The notes: generated by a model from the letters alone, not told the origin. A DNA stretch of 64,000 nt from Metellina segmentata (GCA_947359465.1 OX375873.1:39900437-39964436), one strand, 5' to 3'. Shown: positions 44,623 to 54,700, counted from the stretch's first letter. Made by a program: numbers and translations.

Positions 44623-44655
44623 GACGTTAATTACAAATTACCAACTACCATCACA
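44404..44655 (+). mobile_element. SINE-1 type A with internal deletion and (GA)n expansion
   Basis: Head start 'GCCGACCCACCGGTCTGTTG' and 'ATTAAGGTGTTAGCCTCTGG', then a jump from 'ATCGGAAG' into 'TTTGGAAAGTGGGGTGCC', deleting box B. The tail is interrupted by a ~30-bp (GA)n run near 44590-44618 between 'GTTGCTCTAG' and 'TACGACGTTAA'. Confidence 0.88.
44590..44619 (+). repeat. (GA)n microsatellite within SINE-1 tail
   Basis: About 15 GA units. The 'CTAGAG' word at the SINE tail probably seeded the expansion, since other copies read CTAGAGCAAC or CTAGTACG at this point. Confidence 0.95.
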
Positions 44656-44737
44656 ATTTGATTTTTAAAGTATTCCTCAATTCTCTGACTGTCGCGTAAC
44701 TTTCGAGTATACTATTGATTTTACCCCAGATAACACG

Positions 44738-45124
44738 TAGCTCAGGTGTTGCTTCGTCATCTGACCGTGGTTCAAAAGTACGAGGTGTTGTCCTCGAATC
44801 TTTCACTTAAGGGACTGATTCGGGACCGTCGTCTCGGAAGGTTCCTGGTTCGAATCCGGGTCCGGGCATGGATGTTTGTAAACGTATGGTGTAGAGGTGG
44901 CTGGTGCACCTTGAATCTGTCGTGGCCCAAAGTCCTCACGTTGGGTTGGCGTGGAAGTTTGGAGAGTGGGGTGCCAGCTCAGGTGTTGCTTCGTCATCTG
45001 ACCGTGGTTCAAAATTACGAGGTGTCGTCCTCGGATCTTTCTCTTAAGGGACATCCCGGACCGTCGTCAATAGCCCGTTGTGTTGCTCTAGTACGACGTT
45101 AACTAAAATTACCATTTCCATTAC
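44738..45124 (+). mobile_element. Dimeric SINE-1 insertion flanked by 12-bp direct repeat
   Basis: The unit is flanked by CCAGATAACACG at 44726-44737 and 45125-45136. It consists of a body-tail piece (about 44740-44832, from 'CTCAGGTGTTGCTTCG' to 'GGGACCGTCGT') fused to a second SINE-1 (44833-45124) that starts inside the head just before box B ('CTCGGAAGGTTCCTGG', 'GGTTCGAATCC'). The second unit runs to a tail 'AACTAAAATTACCATTTCC'. A flanking duplication round a dimer implies that the dimer inserted as one piece. Confidence 0.75.
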
Positions 45125-45136
45125 CCAGATAACACG

Positions 45137-45425
45137 CAGGCCGCGGTAGCCCGGTTGGAAGAGCATTGGATTAGCAACCGGATGGTTGTGAGTTCGAATC
45201 CAGTCATAGACCGTCGTGTACAAAAGGGTCTGGTGCAAGATAAATCCGTCGTGCTCACTTTGGCGTGGTGTGGAAGGTTGGAGCGTGAGGTGCCAGATCA
45301 GGTATTGCCTCGTCATCTGACCGTAGTTGAAAATTACCTGATGGTGTTCTCGGATCTTTCCCGCTGGGATTGATCGCTGACCGTCATCTATAGCACGTTG
45401 TGTTGCTCCAGTACGACGCTAATGA
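45137..45425 (+). mobile_element. SINE-1 type B, best copy
   Basis: Starts 'GGCCGCGGTAGCCCGGTTGG', which has an A-box (TAGCCCGGTTGG), then 'AAGAGCATTGGATTAGCAAC' and box B 'AGTTCGAATCC'. This head differs from type A, but from 'CTGGTGCAAGATAAATCCG' onward the body ('TGCCTCGTCATCTGACCG', 'CTCGGATCTTTCCC', 'GTGTTGCTCCAGTACGACG') is the same family. Reference for the type-B head. Confidence 0.9.
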
Positions 45426-45962
45426 AATATCTACATACCCTACAACACGCTTAATAACAAAATAGTCGCATTCATTGGTTTGGATAATTTCAGAAATTTT
45501 TCTGTTGGTTTAAACGCCAAAATCGGTTGAAACCAAATGTTGCGCGATGGAATAAGGCAGCATACCCTTCAGTGGGTTAACAATTCTGATATAGTCAGTA
45601 CTAAATTTTAAAAAAATGCGCTAAGTTCAAGCCTATTTTTATGCACGTCTCTTGAATTGATGTTAACTTTATCAACAAGTTAAACATTGTGTGTTTGGAG
45701 TACATGTGTTTTTCATGAGGGTTCTCCAGTATAACTCCAGTACCAATGCCCGTCATTTAACTTGACAACGAGACCCCAATGCAGATACTGGGGGGGGGGA
45801 GTCCTTGACCGATTCGCGGCCTAAGTTACCAAGACACAGACCGTGGAAAATTGCCGACATCTTACGAAAGTCCAACTCTTTCTCATCTCATCTGGAAATT
45901 TTCAACGCACGCCTTCGACGCAGTTGGAAATTAGGCTCAAGAACTTAAGCCGTTTGCAAACA
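45426..45962. other. No recognisable feature
   Basis: Contains a G-run near 45790-45798; otherwise nothing recognised. Confidence 0.4.
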
Positions 45963-46520
45963 TCACACCCCAACAATCGCGGAATAACACAAGCCCAGCC
46001 CTTCAGACACTCCGAATCCCCAGGCCTCGCCCGAGTTTCTCAATTCCATTACAAGTCGTGTCGGGGCGCATGTTGAATGTGTGTGTGTGGTTACACTTCC
46101 ATTTAGATTCCAGGGGCAGCGGTGGAGACGCCGGGAGAGGAGGGAGCGTGAACCGTAACGAGGCGATGCCCTCATGTGGAAAATTCCGTAGAGTATTAGA
46201 GATCTCCGTGTGTTTCCGAGTTCTCCTATCTTATATACATGCGGGCGATGCCTTCTCCGAGTCCGGCCTTGTGCATTAACCCACCTCCATTTCTGTCCCG
46301 ATTTGATCCCTTTATGTGATTTGTGAAGGGGAGTGGCGTGGGAATTGGGCCTAAGAAAAGGTATTAGTCTGGGGGATTGTTGAGTTGCGTGGTTCGTCAG
46401 TTTCGGTTTCGCTCGGCGTAAAAAGGAGAAAGCGTATTGAATTGCCAGCTGTTGGTGAGTCCGATTCGAGGTCGACGAAAGTCGTCTTGTCGTGGTAACT
46501 GGCTCGTATTGAATTAACAT
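45963..46520 (-). CDS. Hypothetical ORF, 185 codons, unsupported
   Basis: The longest frame in the window outside a recognised element. The first codon is at 46518-46520. The predicted protein is basic, rich in Arg, Ser, Thr and His, with no signal peptide, membrane segment or domain that I recognise. Local DNA is GC-richer than its surroundings, which lengthens chance frames, and a 73-codon frame is open on the other strand. No splice-site pattern, poly-A signal or homologous copy elsewhere in the window supports it. It sits between a SINE cluster and the Helitron pair. It could be an exon of a host gene, a relic of an unrecognised element, or chance; I favour chance. Confidence 0.15.
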   Translation of the reverse strand: MLIQYEPVTTTRRLSSTSNRTHQQLAIQYAFSFLRRAKPKLTNHATQQSPRLIPFLRPNSHATPLHKSHKGIKSGQKWRWVNAQGRTRRRHRPHVYKIGELGNTRRSLILYGIFHMRASPRYGSRSLLSRRLHRCPWNLNGSVTTHTHSTCAPTRLVMELRNSGEAWGFGVSEGLGLCYSAIVGV

Positions 46521-46555
46521 TGTAGTTGTGTTTTCTCACCTCGTTTTAAATAATA

Positions 46556-47018
46556 CTATTTGGCCCGCCCCCTGCTCGCTAACCCCCGGAGGATTGCTTT
46601 GCAATCCTCATTGGTTCGCTGCACGAACCTTGCTCGCTTCGCTCGCATCAATGAAGACATTGTTTACAAAATATGATATTCCAAAACAATATTTTTCAAA
46701 CATAAATTTGTTGTTCTACAGAAAGATTATACAGTACCTCTGGAATCAGAACTCAAACAATTTGAAATTCAAATGAAAACTTTGAGCAAATTTTGACTTG
46801 AAATGTGAGTGATGCATTGGAAATCAAATACGCAGCATGTCGTTTGTAAGCTGCAACAGCTCGACTATATTCATTTTTTTTTCAATACAATTTTATCCGA
46901 TAACGCTATCAATTCAATTGAAGCGCGAGGCTTTGTGGTAAACAATCGTACAGTGTTGCCAAAAGGCGGTAAAAAATAACTTCTTTTTTACGTGCCACGT
47001 AAGAGAATTATATATATA
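46556..47018 (-). mobile_element. Helitron, short subfamily (outer copy)
   Basis: Reverse orientation. The 3' tip (46556) is mutated: in reverse complement 'GGGGGCGGGCCAAATAG' instead of '..GGCCCCCTAG'. It contains the hairpin cluster and the shared body with an internal deletion like the 21537 copy. Its 5' tip is cut at 47018 within the TATATATA run by the next Helitron; the rest of the tip ('TATATATAGA') probably lies at 47674-47683. Confidence 0.8.
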
Positions 47019-47673
47019 CTAGGGGGCCTGCCAACTGCTCGCTAACGCTCGCCAACCCCCGGAGGATTGCTTCGCAATCCTCATTGGTTCGCTGCGCGAA
47101 CCTATGCTCGCTTCGCTTGCCTCAATGAAGACACGTGTCCTAGCAGAAGGGATTGTTTACAAAATATGTTACCAAAAAAATATTTTTCAAATCTAAATTT
47201 GCTGTATTACAGAAAAAATATATACAGTATCTCTAAAATCAGAATTCAAATGAAAACTTTGTGCAAATTTTGACTCGAAATGTGAGCGTTGCTTTGGAAA
47301 TTGAATACCCAGCATGTTGTTTGTGTGTACATTTTCCCAGCACTCAAACGACCCACACTTTTTCATTGAGTTTGTTGCCGAAAGTTGTAGTGCAAGCGTC
47401 TTGTTGAACTATAATTGTTGGCCCTGAAAAGGACCGTTTTTTAAATGGCCCTGAAAAGATCCTCCGCTTTCTTTGATTTCTATTATAAACTAACTGCAAC
47501 AGCTCATTAAAATTTCCTTTTTTTTTTTTTTCAATAAAATTTCATCCGATAACGCTATAAATTCAATCGATGCGCGAGACTTCGCGATAAACAAACAATC
47601 GTACAGTGTTGCCAAAACGCGATTACAAATAACGTCTTTTTCGTGAGCCACGTAAGAGAATTATATATATAGA
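47019..47673 (-). mobile_element. Helitron, full copy nested in previous one
   Basis: 655 bp, reverse orientation, starting TCTATATATATAATTCTCTT (at 47673 in reverse complement) and ending CTAG (47019-47022). The flanking bases are A and T as required. It is nearly identical along its length to 26299-26949, including the three hairpins near the 3' end. It has inserted in the AT-rich 5' tip of the 46556 copy, giving a head-to-tail pair. Confidence 0.85.
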
Positions 47674-47699
47674 TATATATAGAGAGAGTGTAATCACCA

Positions 47700-48190
47700 A
47701 TGCATTGTCATTTCCATATATATGCTTTTGCAGACTCTCCAACTGTTACGGAATTTCCGTAGTTGCTACGTAAATTAGGTGAAAACTACGGAGCTACGGA
47801 TGTATTATGAAAAACTACGGATCTCGTACAAAAAACGCCAAAACATTCTCTGAAATAATATAAAACTGAATATGAAAGTTTGTTACAATGTCAAACTAAG
47901 CAATGAATACTTAAAAAACAATTCTTGCTATTCAATGCAATAAAAGTTGAGATGAGATGTTAATAAATAGGTAATTAGTTTGATTAACAAAATTGTGTTG
48001 TGTGGCTTTTAAAATAAGATTCATTTTTGAATATTGTATAAAAGTATTTGTATAAATTAATTATTCAATAATTTTTTAAATTTTTATTTATTAATTTTAG
48101 TTATTTATTAATTATTTATTGTATTATTTAGTAACTTTTTATTAATTTTACTAATTAATCAATAATTTATTGATACTAATTCGCATGGAA
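47700..48190. other. AT-rich segment with repeated CTACGGA words
   Basis: At 47745-47825 the words TTACGGAATTTCCGTAG, CTACGTAA, ACTACGGAG, CTACGGATG and ACTACGGATC cluster, with 'AGACTCTCCAACTGTTACGG' just upstream; this could be the end of an unrecognised DNA transposon. From 48040 to 48180 the sequence is nearly pure A+T (TTAATTATTT-type). Confidence 0.45.
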
Positions 48191-48451
48191 TATGTCGATA
48201 AGAAGTGCTACTGATGACTGGGTTACCGATGTTGGAGAGTATGCTTTTGCGATAGGTAGGATAGTTTTTTTTTTCATTTCTACCAGTCCTGACGCATTAA
48301 TTAACTTTTGAAAAGTTCAAAGCATGTTGAATAGGACCGTTTGGTAAACAACAACAACCAATCGGTTGGTCTTTTGCCAGTCAGCTATTGGCTAAGGGAA
48401 TCGTTCTGTTGGTGTAGACGCGCGGTTGACGTCATCATTGTACTGCCCATT

Positions 48452-48759
48452 GGTCATAGTCATAGTCATAGTGAGGTCAGGAAAGTCCTATGTGCTGATT
48501 CCACTAGGGAATATTGCACCAAATCCCATTGTTTTTCGACACTCCTGTCAAAGAAAGCCAGATTCCTTAAGAAAGGCCAAAAGGCTTTTGATAAGTTCTT
48601 CGTGAATTGTATCAAGTTCTGTTCCAAGACCTAGACTTGAGTGCCTTATGTGAAGCAGAGCTTCGCATTCAAAAAGTATATGGTGGGCTGTTTCCTCCAC
48701 CATATTGCATTTCCTGCATAGAGGTTCTTCTTTAAAGATTGCCATCCTATGAAGGTGTT
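48452..48759 (-). mobile_element. 5'-truncated non-LTR retrotransposon with TSD
   Basis: Flanked by the perfect direct repeat TACTGCCCATT (48441-48451 and 48760-48770). The 3' end is a short repeat tail, (CATAGT)3 on the plus strand near 48455-48475. The coding relic on the minus strand (48548-48759) is the C-terminal part of the polyprotein. Confidence 0.88.
48548..48759 (-). pseudogene. Non-LTR polyprotein C-terminal fragment (zinc-knuckle region)
   Basis: It reads 'KHLHRMAIFKEEPLCRKCNM' then 'VEETAHHILFECEALLHIR', ending 'ESLLAFLKESGFL'-like and a stop. The pattern C-x2-C..E-x-T-x2-H-x4-C is the conserved terminal zinc-binding motif after RNase H in jockey, R1 and related non-LTR elements. 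Intact to its stop codon but missing everything upstream, so inactive. It differs clearly from the 28117-28775 relic, so these are different families. Confidence 0.88.
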
Positions 48760-49110
48760 TACTGCCCATTTGCACTAGAAGCTGTTCTTATGGACAATAT
48801 AAAGTTGTTGGGTACGATGATAGCGAAAGTCGTCTGTCTGTTCCGTATTGAGTTCTTTGTGGTTGTTTTTATATTTTTAAATAATGTTACAATCATCAAT
48901 GCGTTGTTATTTCCATTTGTATGATTTTACGATAGATAGGTTTCTTTTCTGTTTAAATACGAGCCAAGTTCTGACGTTCCTATTTTCTTTTGAAAAGTCC
49001 AAAGAGTCTTGTAGAATGGGACTGGTTTGTAAACAACGACAGATTGGTAGGTCTTTCGCCTGTCAGCTATTGGAATAGCTCTCTTTTTGACTGCGTTTAA
49101 AGACAGTTTT

Positions 49111-50019
49111 CTTCTCTGAGATTTCGTTTTTCAGGCAAAGATCAAAACAAAAGCGCATTACGTTGTCATATGTTACGTTTCTGTTTCCTAGAATTACTCA
49201 AGAGGATTACTTTTATCTGTAAAATAATAATTTCTTTGAATGCCTACGAATTGCGATTAATATCTTCACTTACCATGAAATGAACTATGTCTAAATGTAG
49301 ATCGAGAGTTCTGAGCGTCTATTATAGATTTCGTGTTTCTCGGTAGTTTTGTTTCATGCAAAATAAAACGCAAGAGAAAGTGTGTTGAATTACCAGCTAT
49401 CTCTCTCTGGTTATTGTAGTTTCGATTCCGTAAAGTATTTGTAGGTCGCTGTTGTTACTTTTATCAGTGTAAAATTGTTAATTTCTGCCATTATTCGTCT
49501 CTGATCTTGTTGTTTCGGCCTCTTCATTTCGTACAAAGTGAAAACAAGTCAAAGCGTATAGCTTCTGAGTGTTCACTTGTACTCTTATTTACTTGTTAAA
49601 TGCTACTCTACATTTTCTGACTTCTAGACATTTTTTCGTGTTTGCTCACTTTTTCTTTTCTGCACTGATTTCTGTCTTTCAAATTTGTCACTGCCTTCTG
49701 TAATCAGATCTATTGTATGAAGTATGATATTCTTTCAAGCAGTGGGTTGCCATGTGTAGTTTCAGCAATATTGTGCCGCCCCATAGCTCGAATAAAGCAT
49801 TATTTAAACTAAATGGTTAATTTGGAGTATAAATCTCGTAAGGGTTTGATTTCATATTTTTAATTTATGTAGATTTAGCGATTGAATTCAGTAAGGCTTT
49901 GATTTCATATTCTCTAGTTACGTTTGTTGTTATTCGCCAATATACAAGTAATATCTATTTCTGTGTTATTCGCGTTAGTAAAATATATGTAGGAACTGAA
50001 AATTTGATTTTTTGTTAAA
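49111..50019. other. No recognisable feature
   Basis: AT-rich; nothing recognised. Confidence 0.4.
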
Positions 50020-50695
50020 ATTCTGAAAGTGTCAGCCTCTTTTATATTTCTTTACCGTAAAACACCTTTTTTCTCATTTTCTCTCCGGTCGACTGCTATC
50101 GACCTAAATTATATTATTTCAGCATTCAATTTATTATTTTTGATGATAAAATTCTCTCATCTCTGGAACACAGAAACTGATTTCGCCAGCGTAGTTAATT
50201 CTGCCAATGTGATAGTACATCTTATGTTATCTTCAACTATAGTTTCCATCATAATCTCCACGACCTGACGAATTTAACTGACTCTCAGTACATTGTTACA
50301 TTTTTAGTCGAAGCGATGGGAATTTTTCGGTACATTTGTAAGTGCGAATTTGTGATTAGATTTGTAAATGTAAATCCGCGGCTATACCGGTCGAAATTAT
50401 ATTATTTTTGGCAATTGAATTCTCACATCTATAGTTACGAATGTCACAACATCATTTTAATCGTCAGTTTCCCAGGAACTCATTTCACCAAAGTAGTTAA
50501 TTCTACCCGTGTGATAGCATTTCTTAAGTTATATTCAACAGCAGTTACCATCAGAACCTCCACGACCTGACGAGTTTAACTGACTCTCAGTATATTGCTG
50601 CATTTTTAATTGAATCGATGTGAATTTTTCGTTAGATTTGCAGGTGCAAATTTGTGGTTAGATTTGCAAATGTAACCCCAAATCCGTGGTTACGA
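50020..50695 (+). repeat. Tandem duplication, 302-bp step
   Basis: 'CGACCTGACGA(A/G)TTTAACTG' at 50261 and 50563, with 'GTAGTTAATTCT(G/A)CC', 'GTGTGATAG'-type and 'TGATTAGATTTGTAAATGTAA' words in the same order in both halves. A third partial echo extends to about 50690. The 79- and 84-codon frames are the two copies of one chance frame. Confidence 0.85.
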
Positions 50696-50862
50696 AACAG
50701 AAATCTGCTCAGTTGGATTTCAAGAAGCAAACGTCCCACACCTGAAACGAAGATGACAATTGGGAGTTCCACTGAGCATACCTTTACTGTCTTCCTCAGA
50801 GTGACCATAAATGAGGCCTCTTCCGACCCTGTCATCTCTGGAGACGCGCACAAACACGGTGT

Positions 50863-51150
50863 TTAACTACACTCAAAAGGGTCACACGTCGCTGCTCTTT
50901 TTAACGGAGGAACTAATTTGACGCCTCGAAAGGTTGGGATCCATCTCCGCATGAGGATGCTGCCGCGAAGCGAAAAGTCTTGTCGTGCTCTGGCCGGGCA
51001 CTTAGACGCAATTATGCTGATTAGGACGCAGTTGAGGCAAGATTCGGGACGCAGCGTCGCTGACACGAGGTTCGTGACAAAAGAATTACTCGGCTCTGAT
51101 TTAATATTAGAGCGCGCGTTACGCTGACACTGAGATTGTGTGAAAGTGGG
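50863..51150. promoter_or_regulatory. CpG-rich non-repeat segment (candidate regulatory DNA)
   Basis: 'GGATGCTGCCGCGAAGCG', 'GACGCAATTATGCTGATTAG', 'GGGACGCAGCGTCGCTGAC', 'TTAGAGCGCGCGTTACGC'. CpG-rich with homeodomain-type ATTA words and no similarity to repeats here. Frames of 67-70 codons are open on both strands without recognisable domains. Function is inferred from composition only. Confidence 0.3.
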
Positions 51151-51379
51151 CGATTCCAGTTTAATTTGAATTGGAGGATTGGTGGAGGATCTATTTTACC
51201 TTGCCCATAGCTACTTAGTGCTAGTTCGTCATGCAGCAGAGATTCGAATATTACTTTTGTGTGCTTTTGAATTTCCGATTTGTAAGTGTGGAGGAATATT
51301 ATATTTCCATAAAGTTTTCGGAATTATTTCATGGTGTGACATTTAGAAACGTTACACAATCCATGGCATTTAGTATGTA

Positions 51380-51849
51380 CTGTACAATCAATTATCCGAA
51401 CTCCAGTTATCCGGATCACTTTGAGAAATAAAGAACTCGGCGAAATCCGCATTTTTCTTAGCGGTGAGTGATAAAAACAAAGACGAAGTAGTGTCAGTTG
51501 AAGACATAGGAAACATCAGAGTGAAAATTCCTGGATGTTTCGAGTACAGTGAGTGGACGTACTCACCATCAAACGCACTCGAGATTTTGATGCACGGAAA
51601 CCAGTAAAGACTGCGAAACAAATTATTTTGACTGTATGTTCCATCAGTGATACATTTTAATACAGTATGCGAGTACAAAAGGTAGAAAAATTGTTTTCAT
51701 AGTCATTAAATTACATTGCATACTGAAGCAAAATTCATTTTTTGTTTTACTAAGAAATAACTTTTTTCGTAAATTATCCAATCATACGGATATTTGATTG
51801 TCCGGATGGGGTCCGGTCGCAATTTATCAGGATAATTAGGGTTCTACTG
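51380..51849. mobile_element. Tigger/pogo-like MITE, ~470 bp
   Basis: Ends: 'CTGTACAATCAATTATCCG' on the left and, in reverse complement, 'CAGTAGAACCCTAATTATCC' on the right, with TA at 51378-51379 and 51850-51851. The right end resembles Tigger-family termini. The inner 'TTATCCGGATCAC' and 'GTCCGGATGGGGTCCGG' words are subterminal. The reverse 96-codon frame across it is not a recognisable transposase. A further similar end fragment ('CCTCGGATATTACGGACG') lies at about 51895-51920. Confidence 0.65.
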
Positions 51850-51920
51850 TAGTAACAAAAGAACCTTGATTATTCGAGAGGTAGTGTGGATCGCGGCCAC
51901 CTCGGATATTACGGACGTAC

Positions 51921-53159
51921 TAACACAAAACAGATAATATGAAAGAGTTCTTTATATTGGTAATTTAAGGTTTTATATTCATGCACACAAAAATAAACTT
52001 TTATGGTTACATTATGAAATAGTGCTGATTCCATCTGCTTCCACTGACATTATTCGAAATGGATACTGACTATGCTTCTGGAAATGAAACATTCCGATTA
52101 CCGCTGATCTCTGTCAGGATACACACTGAATAAGGAAAACCATAAAATGAAAAGACATGAAACCGTATCGGGCTCATAACCTTTCTTCCGACATCGCTCA
52201 AGCCATCCACTTCGACTTGCATCAAAACATTCAGAAGCGATCTCTGAACTTGCTTTTATTTGCCTGCATCTTTTCTTTATGCCATATCCCACAAGCCTCG
52301 GATAATCCCATTTCCTGAGTCCAAAACTTGCTTCATCATCCCCCTAAGATGCTCTTGGGGGCTCTTGGATTTTATCCAAGCCCCTTTGTTGAGCATGCAG
52401 ATCGCCCTGTGTCTGGCTCACTATGTACAGCCATTGTCTTCTATAGACGGTCGAACGTATTGAAAACTGTGGAGTCCTGTTTTTTTACGCGTCCCTTGTG
52501 CGTTCAGCTGGTGTGTGGATAGCTGGTTTTCTTGAACTCGGTCTGTTATTTTAACGATTGAAATAAAGCGTTATCGAGTTTTTACACAACTTGGTTTATT
52601 TTCGTTTTTCTTCCTTTAGTCTCTCGGAATCGATTTGTATTGAGTCCTCGATGGCGAGGGACAGCTTCTGTTTGTTATTTTCACTCCCTGGCGTTCAGAT
52701 TTTCATAGGTTAATTAAATTTTAACGTTTTTGTTTTGTTGTACTGTCTGCTTTCTTGTTCTTTTTCTCTTGCAAATGTGAAAAGACACATACATTTGGTA
52801 TTGGCCATGCGAAAAAGACGGTTTATACCGTCCCAGGCCAACTTATTAGACGCACATTAATCTGTTTAGAAGTCTTCTTTGGTATAGTTAGACAATTTAC
52901 TGCAACAATAATTGAGTCATATTAAGATGTTTCTTCTCGGAAGTCAATGATCTGAAATACTAAAATGCATCTACTAATTTGGCCGGTCTAATCATATGAA
53001 ATATGACAGAATAATTTGATAAATGTATTTAGTGAAGTTGTTGTTAGAATTCAAAATATTACTCCATATACTTTTTTACAAATAAAAATATAATTTCAAT
53101 TTAATAGGCCGTGTGAAGGTTTTAAAGAACGAATTTCTTTTTAAGGATCGACTACGAAA
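51921..53159. other. No recognisable feature
   Basis: Nothing recognised apart from the end fragment above. Confidence 0.4.
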
Positions 53160-54700
53160 TTAAGAATGTATGTCTAGGATAAGATAGATATGTGTTTTTA
53201 ACCCAATTAACCATCAAATCTGCTCAAAGCCACCAGATCTATCTCGTAAATAGTTACCAATGTGTGGAAAGATGAACATAAATAGTTAATATAGAAGCAT
53301 GTTCTAGTATTACGTTAATTAAAATGTTTCCAGCATTCCACATTTTATCAAGCACGCAGTTCAATAATTATAAAAAGTGACTACCCTCATTTTACCATCG
53401 GGTGTGACAGCGCAGAATGGAAATCTTCAAAAGTTCTTCCGCGTTTTTGTATAATTATTTCATTTTCCCCAAAATGAACCGATACGTGAAAGAAGTAACG
53501 TACATACGTGCTGCGGTTTCACTTATGGTTCCATAACTTGGAATGTTAGCTTCCAATTGAAATTTGTTCTTTTGATACATTTTACAGTCTTTACGACGTG
53601 TTTTTTTCTTTAAAATGGTATTTTCTAATGATAATTTTATTCTTTATTGGCGGACCTGAGATAGTTCCTGGATTACCAGTTGATCGCGGCATTACGACTT
53701 GTACAACATGGTCTTAAACCAAGGGAATTGGTAACAACAGATTGTTACCTGCATTGATAAACTTATAAATTCTACGTTAACTAATAATTTAAATTAGGAG
53801 AAGCTTTTTATGTTCTCGGTCTTCAGGGGGGAAATAATTAATGTCCATTTGTAAAAATTGAGAATGTGTAAGTCCAAGATTTATTAAACACATATTCGAA
53901 TGACCGTCAAATGTACTAATTGTTAGTTACCAGGTTCACCTGCACGTGAAACCACGAACGGTATTAAGTTCTGAAGAATAGTTTCATCTATTCTAACATA
54001 GACGAAACATGATTCATTTGCCTTGTTTAAATTCGTATAACATCCTCGTTTTGTGATGCTTCTAAAATATAGCTAGATATATTTTGCTATCGATTGTTAC
54101 AGTGCTGTCTTTTAAATTCTCCACCGCTTTTGTGTTCAACTATTTTATTGTTCCCTAAACTGAAGTAAGTGATCTGCATTACTTGGAAATTTTGTATTCA
54201 GTTAAAATTTATTTTGGTGCATTTTTTTGTGTAGAATACTGTACTTTGTTCTTTAGAATATTAATTCTGTATCTTGTGATAAACCAAATCAGTCCTATAT
54301 TAAGTAATAATTTAAATTTCTGGAAAGTTCTATATCTACTTGTCATTCTTGGATCGGCATTCGGTAGGGAACAAGTTATGACAATGAGTAAATTTTGAGA
54401 ATGTATGTCCAGGATTCTATCAAATATAAATTCAAGTTACCCTTAATTGTTAGTCTACAGATCAATCTGGCAGCACAGACACCAGTGTGTGGAAACACGA
54501 ATCGGAATAAAGAGTAGCTAACCTAGACAGACATGAAGCATTTGCTTTGTTCAAATTCGTAGACATCTATATGCAATTTATCAAGCGTAACTTTGTAATA
54601 ATTGTTAAAAAAATGGCTAGACACTTATTTTTTACCATCAAGTGTGACAGCGCGAAACGGGAGCCTTTTAATGAAGTCCTTCCACGCTTTTGTAGTTAGT
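53160..54700 (+). repeat. Highly degenerate tandem repeat, ~0.55-0.7-kb step
   Basis: 'GAATGTATGTC(T/C)AGGA' near 53165 and 54400 (and 'GAATGTGTAAGTCCAAGA' near 53863), 'ACCA(A/G)TGTGTGGAAA' near 53260 and 54489, and 'GTGTGACAGCGC' near 53402 and 54641, each followed by '..TTCC(G/A)CG(C)TTTTGTA' and 'AATTATTT'. Order is kept but spacing has drifted. Confidence 0.6.

Larger units (their letters stand above)
48215..49110 (+). repeat. Diverged direct duplication (~675-bp step)
   Basis: A block near 48235-48420 ('GCTTTTGCGATAGGTAGG', 'TTTTGAAAAGTTCAAAG', 'TTGGTAAACAACAACAAC', 'CAGTCAGCTATTGG') recurs near 48920-49085 ('ATTTTACGATAGATAGG', 'TTTTGAAAAGTCCAAAG', 'TTTGTAAACAACGACAG', 'CTGTCAGCTATTGG'). 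A short related piece is near 47690-47735. A retrotransposon fragment lies between the two copies. Confidence 0.75.

Noticed and set aside
44803..45316. Paired 83-118-codon frames on both strands at 44.7-45.4 kb
   Set aside because: All are readings of SINE-1 copies; the same peptide echoes occur wherever SINE-1 occurs.
45963..46520. 185-codon reverse ORF as a confident gene
   Set aside because: Listed only at very low confidence: no domain, GC-richer local DNA that lengthens chance frames, and no splice or expression support.
47067..47273. 68-codon frame conserved with a reverse frame at 26695-26901
   Set aside because: It looks conserved only because both lie in nearly identical Helitron copies. 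The frame reads the hairpin cluster and body, has no domain, and is disrupted in the other two copies.
51388..51678. 96-codon reverse ORF inside the 51.4-kb MITE as a transposase
   Set aside because: No helix-turn-helix or DDE motif is visible, and its start lies in the terminal repeat.
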